Positions 1 to 9,800 of a stretch of DNA of 64,000 bases are shown here, one piece after another. The stretch spans positions 124,001 through 188,000 of the forward strand of contig CALSSE010000007.1 of NCBI GenBank assembly GCA_943788935.1. Direction: 5' to 3'. The stretch comes from an uncultured bacterium (GTDB lineage: Bacteria > Myxococcota_A > Bradymonadia > UBA7976 > VGTA01). Made by a program: the position numbers and the translations under genes. The notes beneath the pieces were generated by a model, which saw only the letters and a list, made by a program, of their open reading frames with translations, did not search any database and was not told the origin of the DNA. How positions within the stretch are numbered: the first letter of the stretch is position 1; each line of letters opens with the position of its first letter.

Positions 1-1337
1 TAAACGACCTGCTTAGCCTTCTTGAGCGCTGCCGCAAAGTTGATGTCTGCAGGGGCAGAATAGACAGGGTTTCCACCGAGTATGATCAACGCATCGACCG
101 AGCCACTATTAAGAGCTTTACCAAGCTCTTGTATGCTCTTCATATCGCCCATGCCTGCTTTGTGCATGGGGCGACGGTAATCAGTGTAGTAGTTCACTAA
201 TTGACCACGAGCGCCTAGGCTCTCGTTCATCATCGCTGCTAAGGCATGAACAACAGCGGGCTGTGATCGGCCAGCGAGCACTAACGCTTTACCTTGGTTG
301 GCTTTAAGGTCGGCTGCGACAACTTTAGCTGCCTTCGCTTGTCGAGCGCTCAGCGCTACGCCACCTTGGCTAGCGCCTGCGACGCCGAGCTCCGCTGCGA
401 CCGCGTGGGCGAAAGCCTCGATTTGACCATGAGAAGCGCGAACGCGGTGATCAGCGTTACTCCCTGTGAGGGAATATCGTGCCTCGACAGCATAGAGTCG
501 ACTCAGTTTAGCATCTTTAGCGGTGACCTTATCGACGCGCCGATTCTCTGCCCATTCGCTCGCGTAAGCGACGCTTGGGCCTTCAGTGCCTAAGAAGTCA
601 TTATCTAAGCTGAGTACGGCGTGCGCTTCTTTGAAAGAGTATCTCGGTCGAAGAGCCTCTCCAAAAACTGTCTCCATGGCAGCCATTTGATGATCATCAC
701 TAACTGACTCATAGGTATACCAGCTCGCGCCGAGCTTCGTGCTCATTCGCTGGGCGATGGTGTGAAGCTGTATAGATGGAGAGTACCCTGAGAGGACAGC
801 GACTTTCTTTCCACCGAGTGAAGCACCGAGGGTCTTCAACGCGGACTCTGCGCCAGCACGGTTGCCCGCTTTACCCATCAACTTGGGCGCTTTGAGACGC
901 TGAGGGTCATAGAGATCAATAATCGTTGATTGTTGGAAGTTATTGAGAGCACCGTAGTTACTGCGGTGCTGAGGGTTACCTTCGACCTTGGTGGGTCGAC
1001 CCTCATGACTCTCTACTAGTAATCCGACGACTTCGCCTCCCGCTTGAGTTGTGGTGGCGTAATACTGAGGGATACTAGGTAAGATCTCCTCGGAGGCGAC
1101 AGAGTAAGGAAGAATCTTCTCTTCGGGGCGGCGAATAATTTCACAGCCGGTGAGACCACTGGCAGCTAGACCGGCGCTCACCCACCCCATAAAGCCACGA
1201 CGCGAAGGGTCATTCGTTGACTCTTCTGCACTCACGTCTAGCTCATCTTGAAACTCTTTTGCGGCTTCTGCGACGTACACAGGAGACTGTTGTAACTCAT
1301 CGCGACTACGCCAATATTTGCGCGTATTATTATTCAT
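1..1337 (-). CDS. actB: Alternative complex III subunit ActB, molybdopterin oxidoreductase-like / Fe-S protein (partial, cut by left edge)
   Basis: The frame is open from an ATG at 1337 to the window edge, giving about 445 N-terminal residues. A twin-arginine stretch (SRRGFMGW, RR at 46-47) is followed by a hydrophobic run and a lipobox-like SGLTGC (Cys65). Next comes the conserved RRPEEKILPY segment that opens ActB proteins, then a molybdopterin-oxidoreductase-like region with EGRPTKVEGNP. In the known family, ActB is the large periplasmic subunit of the quinol-oxidising alternative complex III, with Fe-S clusters in its C-terminal part, which lies outside this window. The start codon overlaps the actA stop (ATGA), indicating translational coupling. 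The remaining act genes are expected further left, on the minus strand. Confidence 0.93.
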   Translation of the reverse strand, partial: MNNNTRKYWRSRDELQQSPVYVAEAAKEFQDELDVSAEESTNDPSRRGFMGWVSAGLAASGLTGCEIIRRPEEKILPYSVASEEILPSIPQYYATTTQAGGEVVGLLVESHEGRPTKVEGNPQHRSNYGALNNFQQSTIIDLYDPQRLKAPKLMGKAGNRAGAESALKTLGASLGGKKVAVLSGYSPSIQLHTIAQRMSTKLGASWYTYESVSDDHQMAAMETVFGEALRPRYSFKEAHAVLSLDNDFLGTEGPSVAYASEWAENRRVDKVTAKDAKLSRLYAVEARYSLTGSNADHRVRASHGQIEAFAHAVAAELGVAGASQGGVALSARQAKAAKVVAADLKANQGKALVLAGRSQPAVVHALAAMMNESLGARGQLVNYYTDYRRPMHKAGMGDMKSIQELGKALNSGSVDALIILGGNPVYSAPADINFAAALKKAKQVV

Positions 1338-2017
1338 CGGTGACATCCTGAGCAGTGTTGAGGGGGGTTGACACTTTCTTTCGCGGCCTTACCTTCAGCG
1401 GTAGCGAGGAACTCAGTGCGTTGGGCGTCTGTATAGCCCATCGTGGTCACTTCACTCTTCGGCCTAAGGTGATTTTCTGGCTCGCGGTGGCAATCTAGAC
1501 ACCAACCCATGTTGAGGGGCTCAGCGAGACCAACTTCAACCATTTGATCGATGCGTCCATGGCATGACTCACAACCGACCCCTGCTTGAATATGAGCGCT
1601 ATGCTCAAAGTATGCATAGTCCGGAGTCTTATGGATCTTGACCCATTCGATGGGCTTATTCTCAATCCAACTCTCGCGTACTAGGCGAAGTTTAGGGCTA
1701 TCGGTTTTGATTTGGGAGTGGCAGTTCATGCAGGTCTGTGTCGGAGGGACACGAGCAGAGCTCGCCTTCTCGACACCAGTGTGACAATAACGACAGTCTA
1801 AACCGAGCTCACCAGCGTGAAGCCTGTGACTATAAGGCACAGGCTGCTCAGGTGTATAGCCAACGTCGGTAAACTTCGGAGAGAAGTAATACCATACGCC
1901 AGCGATCGCAGTGATCGTTACTACAGGTCCAATTACACCAAAAAAGATCAATGGGATCTTATTGTGCCACTTGGGAAACACCCAATTCTCGTTGGGCGGG
2001 GTCTCTTTTTCGCTCAT
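1334..2017 (-). CDS. actA: Alternative complex III pentaheme cytochrome c subunit ActA
   Basis: The protein has 227 residues from the chosen start. After a short charged N-terminus there is one membrane segment (about 21-45) and then a periplasmic domain with exactly five CXXCH heme motifs (Cys75, 96, 149, 173 and 222). ActA of alternative complex III is normally a pentaheme c-type cytochrome carrying electrons from the quinol-oxidising core towards the oxidase, so count and context agree. The ATG at 2017 was chosen because TTGAGGTAG lies about 10 bases upstream and the protein then begins MSEKETPPNENW. An in-frame start at 2080 would add 21 residues without a clear ribosome site. The stop overlaps the actB ATG by four bases. 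Expression is probably driven from the long upstream gap that holds the tandem palindromes at 2232-2267. Confidence 0.95.
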   Translation of the reverse strand: MSEKETPPNENWVFPKWHNKIPLIFFGVIGPVVTITAIAGVWYYFSPKFTDVGYTPEQPVPYSHRLHAGELGLDCRYCHTGVEKASSARVPPTQTCMNCHSQIKTDSPKLRLVRESWIENKPIEWVKIHKTPDYAYFEHSAHIQAGVGCESCHGRIDQMVEVGLAEPLNMGWCLDCHREPENHLRPKSEVTTMGYTDAQRTEFLATAEGKAAKESVNPPQHCSGCHR

Positions 2018-2430
2018 CTTGTTGACTACCTCAAGAGGTGAATGTGTCACGAGCTCGATGAAGAACCCGATGACACTCATAAATGGTTAATGCAGGGCGA
2101 AACTGTTACTGATTAAGTAGTGAAGCGAAGGTTTACTAGACCATACGCCGACTACTATTTAAAAATAATTTTATCAATGCTTAGTATGTTAAAAATACCG
2201 ATAAAGTCTAGTGTTTTTTACGAGATTGTAATGCGACAAATTGACGCATGTGTGACAAAATGTCGCAACCTCGTTTACAGCGCCGATGAGGGACAAAAAT
2301 TTATGATTCTTTATAAAGTATTCGGATGACTATCGAGCTTATTTTTCTGTCAAGTCTAACATGACGGAGTACGAATTTTAAAGTACGGCTCCTCGCTGAC
2401 TCATACACAATCGTCTTGTGACATGGATGA
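2018..2430. other. Intergenic region upstream of actAB
   Basis: This 413-base gap lies between the actA start and the stop of the regulator gene, both on the minus strand, so it should hold the act promoter. It is AT-rich and contains the tandem palindromes described separately. A weak promoter-like pair on the minus strand is TAGACT (2210-2205) and TACTAA (2186-2181) with an 18-base spacer, just downstream of the palindromes. Poor matches to the consensus would suit an activator-dependent promoter, but this is inference. A plus-strand reading frame at 2120-2329 has no ribosome site or recognisable product and is not called. Confidence 0.6.
2232..2267 (-). promoter_or_regulatory. Tandem RegA/PrrA-type operator candidates upstream of actA
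   Basis: Two 17-base imperfect palindromes sit side by side with centres 19 bases apart: TGCGACA-N3-TGACGCA (2232-2248) and TGTGACA-N3-TGTCGCA (2251-2267). The first contains GCGAC-N5-GACGC, an exact match to the GCGNC-N5-GNCGC form bound by RegA/PrrA-type redox regulators. The second differs by one base (GTGAC-N5-GTCGC). They lie about 215-250 bases upstream of the actA start and close to the regulator gene at 2431-3792, whose DNA-recognition helix resembles that of RegA. Function is inferred from pattern and position. Confidence 0.55.
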
Positions 2431-3792
2431 TTACTCTGTTCCCTCCCATTGCTTTAGTTTTCTCTGCAAGGTCCTTCGGTTGACCTGTAGGATACGAGCG
2501 ACTTGAGATAAATTGTCGTACTTATCTAGTAGCTTAGTGATGTGAGCACGCTCGATAATCTCAAGAGATATATCTTCTCCTATCATATTATTATGACTCG
2601 ATGATTGAAGTTCTTGTTGGGAGGGGGAGAGGGATCTATGTGAAGGGAGACTAAACGGAGTATTGGAGAGCAAAGAGCGTAGCCATCTCGCTTCGATCGG
2701 GAGTATCTCCTCTTCGGCGAGATGATCGACTTTCGCCATTACCCCTACACGTCGAGCGAGATTGACGACTTCTCGAGCATTGCCTGGCCAAGGATAATTA
2801 ACGAGTAAAGTTCGCGCTTCGAGAGTGAGTAGAGGCTTCATATTGGTTAGGCGAGTGAGCCATGACTCAAAGATTAGGATCGAGTCATCACTTCGCTTAT
2901 TGAGCGGCTCTATGAGGATAGGAAGAGTCGTCAGACCGTAGAATAAATCCTCCCTAAAATGAGATGATCGGACCTCATCGCTCAAGTTTCTATTAGTAGT
3001 GACGATGACTCGTCCTTTAAAAGAGGTTAGCTCTCCGATCTCCGATTGAAATAGTCTTGTTTGAATCAACTCCAAGAGTTTAGCTTGGTGGAGAGGACTT
3101 AACTCACACACTTCATCTAGAAATAGTGTCCCCTCCCCCACTTGACTCAGCAGTGGGGGCGCAGAAGAGCTAACGGTCTCACCACGACTTCCAAAGAGCG
3201 TCTCTTCGATTTGTGCAGTGGTTAATGCGGATAGGTTTACTGAGATAAAGGGTTCCTGAGCGCGGGCGCTGTTTTCATGAAGACAGCGAGCGACAACCTT
3301 CTTACCTGTCCCCGTATCTCCCATGATTAAGATCGTCTCTGAGGAGTCAGAGAGGTGCTGAATCATTGATCTAATGTGTCGCGCAGACTCACTCTCACCT
3401 ATGAATACTGCGTTGATTTCAGATTCGTTAGCGTGCTGAAATGCCTGAATGAGCATGGGAGCTAAATCAGCAGCATCAATCGGTTTAGTCAAAAAGGTGT
3501 AGGCGCCAGCACGCATCGCTTCTACCGCCTCGGGGACCGCTCCATGACCAGTGAGCATTAGCACCGGAGAGGCTCTTTTAATCGTCTGATGAAGAACCTC
3601 TAGCCCCGAAAGTTTAGGCATATTAAGGTCAAGGACGGCGACGGTATCCGATGTCGCTGTATTGATCGCATCAACCGCTAAGTTGGCATCATTGATGACT
3701 CTGACTTCAAAACCTCGGCGACGCAGGGCCTTAGACATCGCCATGCAAAAGCGTTGATCATCATCAATCATTAAGACTTGAGGGAGGCTCAT
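2431..3792 (-). CDS. NtrC-like response regulator without GAFTGA and with a RegA-like Fis-type HTH
   Basis: The 453-residue protein has a receiver domain (1-120) with acidic pair Asp11-Asp12, phospho-acceptor Asp55 (VLDLNMP) and Lys103. An AAA+ domain (about 130-365) follows, with Walker A GDTGTGKK (158-165), Walker B GTLFLDEV (221-228), an arginine region HFREDLFYGL and PWPGNARE (335-342). The segment that should carry GAFTGA, the sigma-54 contact loop, reads ETLFGSRGETVSSSAPP (near 197-213). The motif is absent and the loop is shortened, so sigma-54 activation is unlikely. The C-terminal HTH (about 411-447) ends NRRTLQRKL, very close to the MHRRTLQRIL end of RegA/PrrA/ActR. The ATG at 3792 has GAAGGAG five bases upstream. 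No sensor kinase gene is adjacent. The likely role is a redox or respiratory regulator acting on the neighbouring act operon; this is inferred. Confidence 0.9.
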   Translation of the reverse strand: MSLPQVLMIDDDQRFCMAMSKALRRRGFEVRVINDANLAVDAINTATSDTVAVLDLNMPKLSGLEVLHQTIKRASPVLMLTGHGAVPEAVEAMRAGAYTFLTKPIDAADLAPMLIQAFQHANESEINAVFIGESESARHIRSMIQHLSDSSETILIMGDTGTGKKVVARCLHENSARAQEPFISVNLSALTTAQIEETLFGSRGETVSSSAPPLLSQVGEGTLFLDEVCELSPLHQAKLLELIQTRLFQSEIGELTSFKGRVIVTTNRNLSDEVRSSHFREDLFYGLTTLPILIEPLNKRSDDSILIFESWLTRLTNMKPLLTLEARTLLVNYPWPGNAREVVNLARRVGVMAKVDHLAEEEILPIEARWLRSLLSNTPFSLPSHRSLSPSQQELQSSSHNNMIGEDISLEIIERAHITKLLDKYDNLSQVARILQVNRRTLQRKLKQWEGTE

Positions 3793-3903
3793 ATGACTCC
3801 TTCGGGGTATTACGGCCTATCTCTTTATTGAGTGAGGCTCTACATCTAAAGACTAGATCATGAGCGGTGTATCAAATTCGTAGTTCTTTGTCATATGCCA
3901 TTG

Positions 3904-3923
3904 TTAGATTAATATAGATCTAA
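3904..3923. promoter_or_regulatory. Inverted repeat between divergent genes
   Basis: TTAGAT (3904-3909) and ATCTAA (3918-3923) form perfect 6-base arms around 8 AT-rich bases. The element lies between the regulator gene (minus strand) and the DUF350-type gene (plus strand). It could be an operator for either, but short AT-rich palindromes also arise by chance. Confidence 0.3.
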
Positions 3924-4055
3924 TCGATAAAGCTAGCTCAACGCAGAGAGATAATCGTTCAAATGAGATCTCATGCTCTCCGGAAAGTATTGACGAATCA
4001 GCCACACTCTCGCCATAAATATGAGCATTTTATATCAACACGAGTAAGGGACATC

Positions 4056-4913
4056 ATGGACTACAGTAATAACTCTTTCGAAATGGCTGCTCGGCTTTCT
4101 ATTGGCGCAGAGGTATTTATATTAATTCTGATCGCTTACTTTGTTCGAGCGATTGTAGACCACAAGAGTTATGAGGGACAGAGAGGGCAGCTCACCGAGT
4201 CGGATAATCTCGCCTCAGCGGTGAGCCTATCCGCTTACCTGTTTTCTATAGTGATCTGCTTATTAGATAGCCTCTCTACCGATTCAGAGAGCCTTATCGC
4301 TCAGTTAAGTGATATTGCCTACAAGGGGCTCGCCCTCATTTGTCTGATGGAGCTGTCTATGGTGTTAATCGATCGTCTCTGGTTAAGAGGAATCGCTGTT
4401 AAAGAGCAGATTCATAAAGAGGCGAATGTCTCGCTTAGTCTAGCTAGAGGGGCGGCGATGATTAGTATTGCTATGATGTTACGGGGCGTTCTTGAGCAGA
4501 GCGAACCATGGTCAGAGATGCTCCTCTGGGGAGGAGTCGGGGCTCTCTGTATCTTCTCGGTAGGCGCTATGTTTCAGTGGTTGACCCCCTATGATGATCT
4601 CGCTGAAATAGGTCGTGGGAACCTCTCGGCGGCCCTCCCTTTAGCGGGCGCATGGATTGCAGTAGGAATCACCGTGGAGTCAGCGGTCAGTGGTGAGAGC
4701 ATCAACTTGTTTGCCGATTTAGTGAGCGTCGCGATGTATGTTATCTTAGCGACGATGGCGATTTGGCTGGTGAGGGCTTCACTGAGATGGCTGTTTTTTC
4801 GAGGTGTTGACCTCACTACTGAGATCACCAGAGATCAGAATAGCGGAGTGGCGCTCTTTGAAGCGACGCTATATATCTGTGTCGCGGAGATCATCTGTTA
4901 CTTCTTAAACTAG
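4056..4913 (+). CDS. DUF350-type multi-pass inner-membrane protein
   Basis: The protein has 285 residues and about eight predicted membrane segments arranged as two similar halves. Each half carries a motif resembling the DUF350 repeat: LTESDNLASAVSLSAYL near the first quarter, and GNLSAALPLAGAW then RDQNSGVALFEATLYI in the second half. DUF350 proteins are membrane proteins of poorly known function, and nothing here defines a substrate. The frame could start at 3963, but the ATG at 4056 is preferred because AAGGG lies five bases upstream and the extra 31 residues look non-coding. The gene is divergent from the response regulator and convergent with the MerC-like gene 20 bases downstream. Confidence 0.75.
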   Translation: MDYSNNSFEMAARLSIGAEVFILILIAYFVRAIVDHKSYEGQRGQLTESDNLASAVSLSAYLFSIVICLLDSLSTDSESLIAQLSDIAYKGLALICLMELSMVLIDRLWLRGIAVKEQIHKEANVSLSLARGAAMISIAMMLRGVLEQSEPWSEMLLWGGVGALCIFSVGAMFQWLTPYDDLAEIGRGNLSAALPLAGAWIAVGITVESAVSGESINLFADLVSVAMYVILATMAIWLVRASLRWLFFRGVDLTTEITRDQNSGVALFEATLYICVAEIICYFLN

Positions 4914-4933
4914 CTTCTCGACGACCACACAGC

Positions 4934-5464
4934 TCAATGCTCCGTAGAGCAACAACTTTGATGAGCTTTACGTCGCTGTCTCAAATTGACTAGATGGGCG
5001 GTGGTGAGACCGATCCCCCCTAAGACCGCCAAAGCGATGCTGAATGGGGAGTGACTATGCTCTGATGAGTGGGAGACTTGATGCTCTGATGAGTGGGAGT
5101 GGTTCGGCTGCAGGTAGTCGTCGAGATTAACATACTTGAGAGCAAATGACCCACATAAGATGGCCCAAGAGAGCATGAATATAGAGATGATGTATCTACT
5201 ATTGTTACGTTTCTTAGCGTTTGACAGACTGGGGAGCGTGCAGATTAATGCCAAAACGAGTATGGTGATCTCTCCCTCTATCGTCCACAGGGCACCTATG
5301 CCAAATAAGGGGGCGAACAATAGAGAGAACGGGGTGACTATGCAATGGATCGCGCACAAAAAGCCCATCGTTGCTCCCCAACGATCAAGTCGGTCTTCAG
5401 CGCTGAAGAGGTTACGATGCTCCGAATGTGCTCCGGCGCTTTTCGCATGATTTGTCTTTGTCAT
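4934..5464 (-). CDS. MerC-like domain membrane protein with His-rich loop
   Basis: The protein has 176 residues from the chosen start. It contains DRWGATMGFLCAIHCIVTPF (residues 27-46), matching the MerC pattern of a charged entry followed by C-x-x-H-C in the first membrane helix (Cys37, His40, Cys41). About four hydrophobic segments follow. MerC family members are small inner-membrane proteins linked to mercury or other metal uptake. Between the last helices is a histidine/serine-rich loop (about 121-139) produced by a direct DNA repeat (TGCTCTGATGAGTGGGAG, near 5058-5101), and the protein ends HQSCCSTEH. Both ends could bind metal; this is inferred. The frame could start as far up as 5596. 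The ATG at 5464 gives a more typical N-terminus, but its ribosome site is weak. No mer operon genes are nearby. Confidence 0.7.
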   Translation of the reverse strand: MTKTNHAKSAGAHSEHRNLFSAEDRLDRWGATMGFLCAIHCIVTPFSLLFAPLFGIGALWTIEGEITILVLALICTLPSLSNAKKRNNSRYIISIFMLSWAILCGSFALKYVNLDDYLQPNHSHSSEHQVSHSSEHSHSPFSIALAVLGGIGLTTAHLVNLRQRRKAHQSCCSTEH

Positions 5465-5705
5465 GACATCATCAGCCTCACTACTCGTCGAGAAAAGTAG
5501 GTAGTCCATAAGCGAATTACTTGGGGTTGGCAAGGGAAACGCGTGACACTGACCATTGAGAGACTTCAATGGTAACCAGATAGGAGACGAAAGCAAATTA
5601 ACAGTCGATGCTTAGGCTGTCTCATTCGTTAAAGATGTGTGATAATGTGATCTTCATATCGTAGCATGTTTTGGTGATCACTGATCACCGATCGAGGGGA
5701 GTGAA

Positions 5706-6785
5706 ATGAGCCCAAAAGAAGAAGCGGAGAGGGAGCCAGTTGAAGGAAAGAGAGATCGAGAGCTCGTCTCCGCTGACGAGGGAGCTTTTGAGAGGGCTGA
5801 TCCCCATCTAGAGAGAGCGCTGCGCCCTAAGCGATTTGATGATTATATTGGCCAAGAGCATGTCAAAGAGAAGATGCGGATCTTCGTCGAAGCAGCGGTC
5901 GCTCGGGGTGAGGCGCTCGATCATGTCTTATTGAGCGGTCCTCCCGGCTTAGGTAAGACAACTTTGGCGTTGATTATCGCTGAGTCTATGGGGGTTAAAC
6001 TTCACATTACGAGCGGTCCTGCGCTGGAGCGAAAAGGAGACCTTGCCGGTATCTTGTGTAGCTTAGAACCAAATGATATTCTCTTCATCGATGAGATTCA
6101 TCGTCTTAGTCCTGCTTTGGAAGAGAATCTCTATCCGGCGATGGAAGATTATCGCTTTGATGTGATGATTGGTGAAGGAGTCAGTGCTCGCAGTTACTCT
6201 ATTCCGCTTCAGCCTTATACTTTGATTGGGGCGACCACACGGGCAGGATTTCTCACCGCTCCTCTGCGTGATCGATTTGGTATCATTGAGCACTTGGAGT
6301 TTTACCAACCCGAAGCGTTAGCGAAGATTGTCCGCCGTTCTGCAGGACTTCTTGGTCTAGAGATTAGTGAAGACGCTTCTCAGTCCATTGCTCAGCGGTC
6401 GAGAGGAACTCCGCGAATCGCGAATCGTTTACTGAGACGAGTAAGAGATTTTGCTCAGGTAAAGCAACCAGATGTTGATCGACCGCTTGTGGATCAGAGT
6501 CTCGCGGATTGGTCACTTGAGTTACTCGACGTGGATCAAGCAGGTTTTGATAGAATGGATCGTCGTTTACTCATGACACTGATCGATAAGTTTAATGGAG
6601 GCCCGGCTGGTGTAGAAACACTCGCAGCCGCTGTTGGAGAGACGAGGGAGAGTTTAGAAGATCTCCATGAGCCCTATTTGATTCAAGAGGGCTATTTGAA
6701 GCGTACTCCTAGAGGACGAGTAGCGACTTCTAGAGCTTATCTTCATTTTAAAATACCCTTCAAAGGACAACAAAGTTTATTTTAA
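5706..6785 (+). CDS. ruvB: Holliday junction branch-migration helicase RuvB
   Basis: The 359-residue protein is of normal RuvB length with a slightly long charged N-terminus. AAA+ motifs are Walker A GPPGLGKT (78-85), Walker B LFIDEIH (126-132), sensor 1 GATTRAG (175-181) and the arginine-finger region LRDRFG (187-192). The C-terminal winged helix ends with TPRGRVAT. RuvB forms the hexameric motor that, with RuvA, drives branch migration of Holliday junctions in recombination and repair. The ATG has GAGGGGAGTG just upstream. ruvA and ruvC are not adjacent, so the gene appears to stand alone. A small stem without a T-tract follows the stop codon. Confidence 0.99.
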   Translation: MSPKEEAEREPVEGKRDRELVSADEGAFERADPHLERALRPKRFDDYIGQEHVKEKMRIFVEAAVARGEALDHVLLSGPPGLGKTTLALIIAESMGVKLHITSGPALERKGDLAGILCSLEPNDILFIDEIHRLSPALEENLYPAMEDYRFDVMIGEGVSARSYSIPLQPYTLIGATTRAGFLTAPLRDRFGIIEHLEFYQPEALAKIVRRSAGLLGLEISEDASQSIAQRSRGTPRIANRLLRRVRDFAQVKQPDVDRPLVDQSLADWSLELLDVDQAGFDRMDRRLLMTLIDKFNGGPAGVETLAAAVGETRESLEDLHEPYLIQEGYLKRTPRGRVATSRAYLHFKIPFKGQQSLF

Positions 6786-6814
6786 GTAGCCCTCTTTTGT
6801 AGGGCTGATGATAA

Positions 6815-9800
6815 TTGGATGTGTTTATGACTGATGAGCTTCACCTTTCTGCTCTTCGATGTGCTCTCTCTACGTTAATACTTTCATCATTGATATGCTT
6901 TTGGGGGTGTGACGATGAACACTCTCGCTTCACCATAGAGAACCTCGATATAGGTCTTGATGAAGAGATGTCTCCAGGTCAGATCCCCCCCGATCAAGGA
7001 ATAGAGCAGCGAGATATGGACCTCGTCGATAGGGACGAGTCTATTCCCTCTGATATGAACCTTGAGTCTCCGTTGAGTGATGAACGAGGGAGGGGGATCT
7101 TCCGTCAAGGATGTCCGAAGAGTGGATTTGCTCACGCACGCGTGTTAATTGGCCCCGGCGAGTTAGAGGGAGAGGCTGTCTTGGCAAATGAGGGTGATCT
7201 ATTATTGATGAATGATCGAGCAGCCTTTGTGATCCAAGACCCTACTCGCCCTTCTCGTACATGGTGGTATTATGGTGGCCAAGTCGTAGACGCAGTGCCT
7301 CTTAATGACTGTCAACAAGCGGATGAAGATCGGCTTAATAGTCTTGGGATGGTGATCGCTGAAGGTCAAGTGACTGCGCTTGATCAAGCGACACTTAGGG
7401 CTTTTGAGGGAGTACGTGCTGAGGTGATCAGTGAGGGTGGTGGAGGAGGAGAGGCTCGGGTTCGTGTTTATGGCCATGACGCACCGATGTGGCTCGTAGA
7501 GTTTGAGCTCCTAAGCCGAGCGATGAAAGCTGGTCGACCTAAGCTGAAGAGTGAAGAGTTAGTCGTCGAAATGTGGATTGACTACATTCTCCCTCCTGAC
7601 GAGTCAGCGATTCGTATCGAAGTGGGGGTGATCAACACACTCAATGAGCCGAGGACGCTGAGGTTTTCAGCGCTCAGCTTCTTTGGTGACAAGGCGCATG
7701 AATATCGCTTCGCCCCTGACCGACTCGATCTTGGAGGAATCAGCTTATATACGGGGTTGCCTTGGCTGTCAGCGGGTAATCTAGCGCTCTCTATGAGCGC
7801 CGCGAATATGGCCACAGCTCACTTCGCCGGCGTCGATTTATTTATTGATCTTACCCGATTTATAAGCGGTGATCGCTTCACTCCTTGGGTGGGTGAAGAC
7901 GGAGACTCCCCCTATGGCGCTGACGTTGATCGAGGTGACGTAGTGACGTGGGAGATGAGCCTCGCGGTCCATGAAAAGGGACTGTCTAACGCGGGTTTAG
8001 CTCTAGCGCAGAGGTACCCGAGTCCCTCGCCCTCTCGCCGACATCAGCCACAGATCGCTTCGATGGCCTTGAGTACATCATCGGCTGAGTCTACAGAGTT
8101 ATTGGAGCTCTTGAGCGCTGTGAATGAGGGAGAAGACCCGGCTCGACTGACGGTATTCCAACGTAGGTCGCGGGTTGAACTATGGGTCTTCAGCGCCGAT
8201 GGAGTCTCTCTAGGGCAGCTTGGTGAGCATTGGTTGAGCGCTGAGGCTTTGGCTGCCGGAGAGGTCAATCACTTCTCTATCCCTGGGCTCTTGAAAGAGG
8301 GAGAAACATATCAAGTACGTCTTAATATCCCTGGACTATCTGAGCTTCGCAGTGAGCGCTTCGAATATGATCCTGACGATCATGAGGCGAGCTGGCCATC
8401 GGAGTTGAGCGAGGTTAACTTACCGCCTAGAGGAGGGCTTGAAATCAAGGTCTTTGATGATCAACGACGGCCTCTACCAGCGACGTTGAGACTCTCTACG
8501 CTGATCACTGATGAGTCTGTGACTCCCAACGGGTTCAGCGCACACACCAAAGGTGAGTTGATTCACGTCATTGAAGAGGCCCGAGTCGCTGTCGCTGCAG
8601 GGCGTTATCGCTATACTCTAACGAGAGGCTTTGAATATGAGCCTGTGTATGGCGAGCTAGAGGTGGTCGGTGGTGAGGTCATCTCTTTAGAGGTGATTCT
8701 GCGTCATCTTAACCCAATTGACCATTACTTGTCTTTTGATGGACATGTTCACGCTGGTCCTAGCCCTGACTCTGATGTTCTTATCATAGACCGTCTCCGA
8801 GGGGCGGCAGCCGAGGGGGTAGAGATCGTCGCTGGGACCGATCATGAGATCATCACAGATTGGGCGACTCATCTGAGCCCTAAACTTAAGCCTTGGGTAA
8901 CGACCATTATAGCCGAGGAGTCAACCGCCACGCTCCCCGAGCATATGAATATTTATCCGTTACCGGCTAGAGAAGAAGTAAATAGAGGAGATCCTCCTCT
9001 GTGGTATGGAATGGGCTTTGATCGCTTCACCGAGCAGCTCGCCGAACGGGGTGCGTCGGTAATTCAATTAAACCACCCTCGTCAAGGCTGTAATTATTTA
9101 TGTCTGATCGGCTATGATCGTGAGACAGGGGAGCCTGACCCATCACTGAACTCACTTAACTTTGGTTATGATGAGGGTGAGATTTGGGGATGGGGGTTTA
9201 ATGCGGTTGAACTGCTCAATGATACCCGACCTCTCTTCATTGACGTAGATCGACCGCAAGAGACAGGTTTTTTTGAAGATTGGGCGAGCTTCATTAATTT
9301 AGGTCATAAGATCACAGGGGTGGGTGTCACCGATATTCATGGACGCGATGGAATAGGAGCACCAATCACCCTTTTAAAACTCGCTGAGGGAGAGGGAGAG
9401 GGAGAGGAAGAGCTGAACCCCGCTGAGGTAAGTCCTGAACAGGTCGCCGAGGCAGTGGTCAGAGGGAGAGCGCAAGTAAGTTTGGGCGCGTGGGTTGATC
9501 TTGAGGTGGAGGGCGTCGGCCTCGGAGGACTCGCTACCGCTTCATTTGCCTCTCCCGATGATGCATTCCCTAGCGCTGAGCTCTATTTAACTGTCAGAGC
9601 GCTCCCTAGCGTCGATGTCCAATGGGTCTATGTCTTTCTCAACTGCGATCTCGCATACTCATGGCCTGCTGATCAGCCATACAGCTTGGTTAAGCATCAA
9701 CAACGCCAACTCATGGAGCTCTCTGAGGATACTTGGCTCACTGTGATTGCCTTCGGCGATGAGCCCTCACCGGATGGACTCCCTCAGTATGACCCGCGAG

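Noticed and set aside
2120..2329. Plus-strand 69-residue frame
   Set aside because: No ribosome site, no recognisable protein, and it overlaps operator-like palindromes in the act promoter region.
6788..6806. Stem AGCCCT/AGGGCT after ruvB as a terminator
   Set aside because: There is no T-tract after the stem, and the 3' arm overlaps the probable ribosome site of the next gene.
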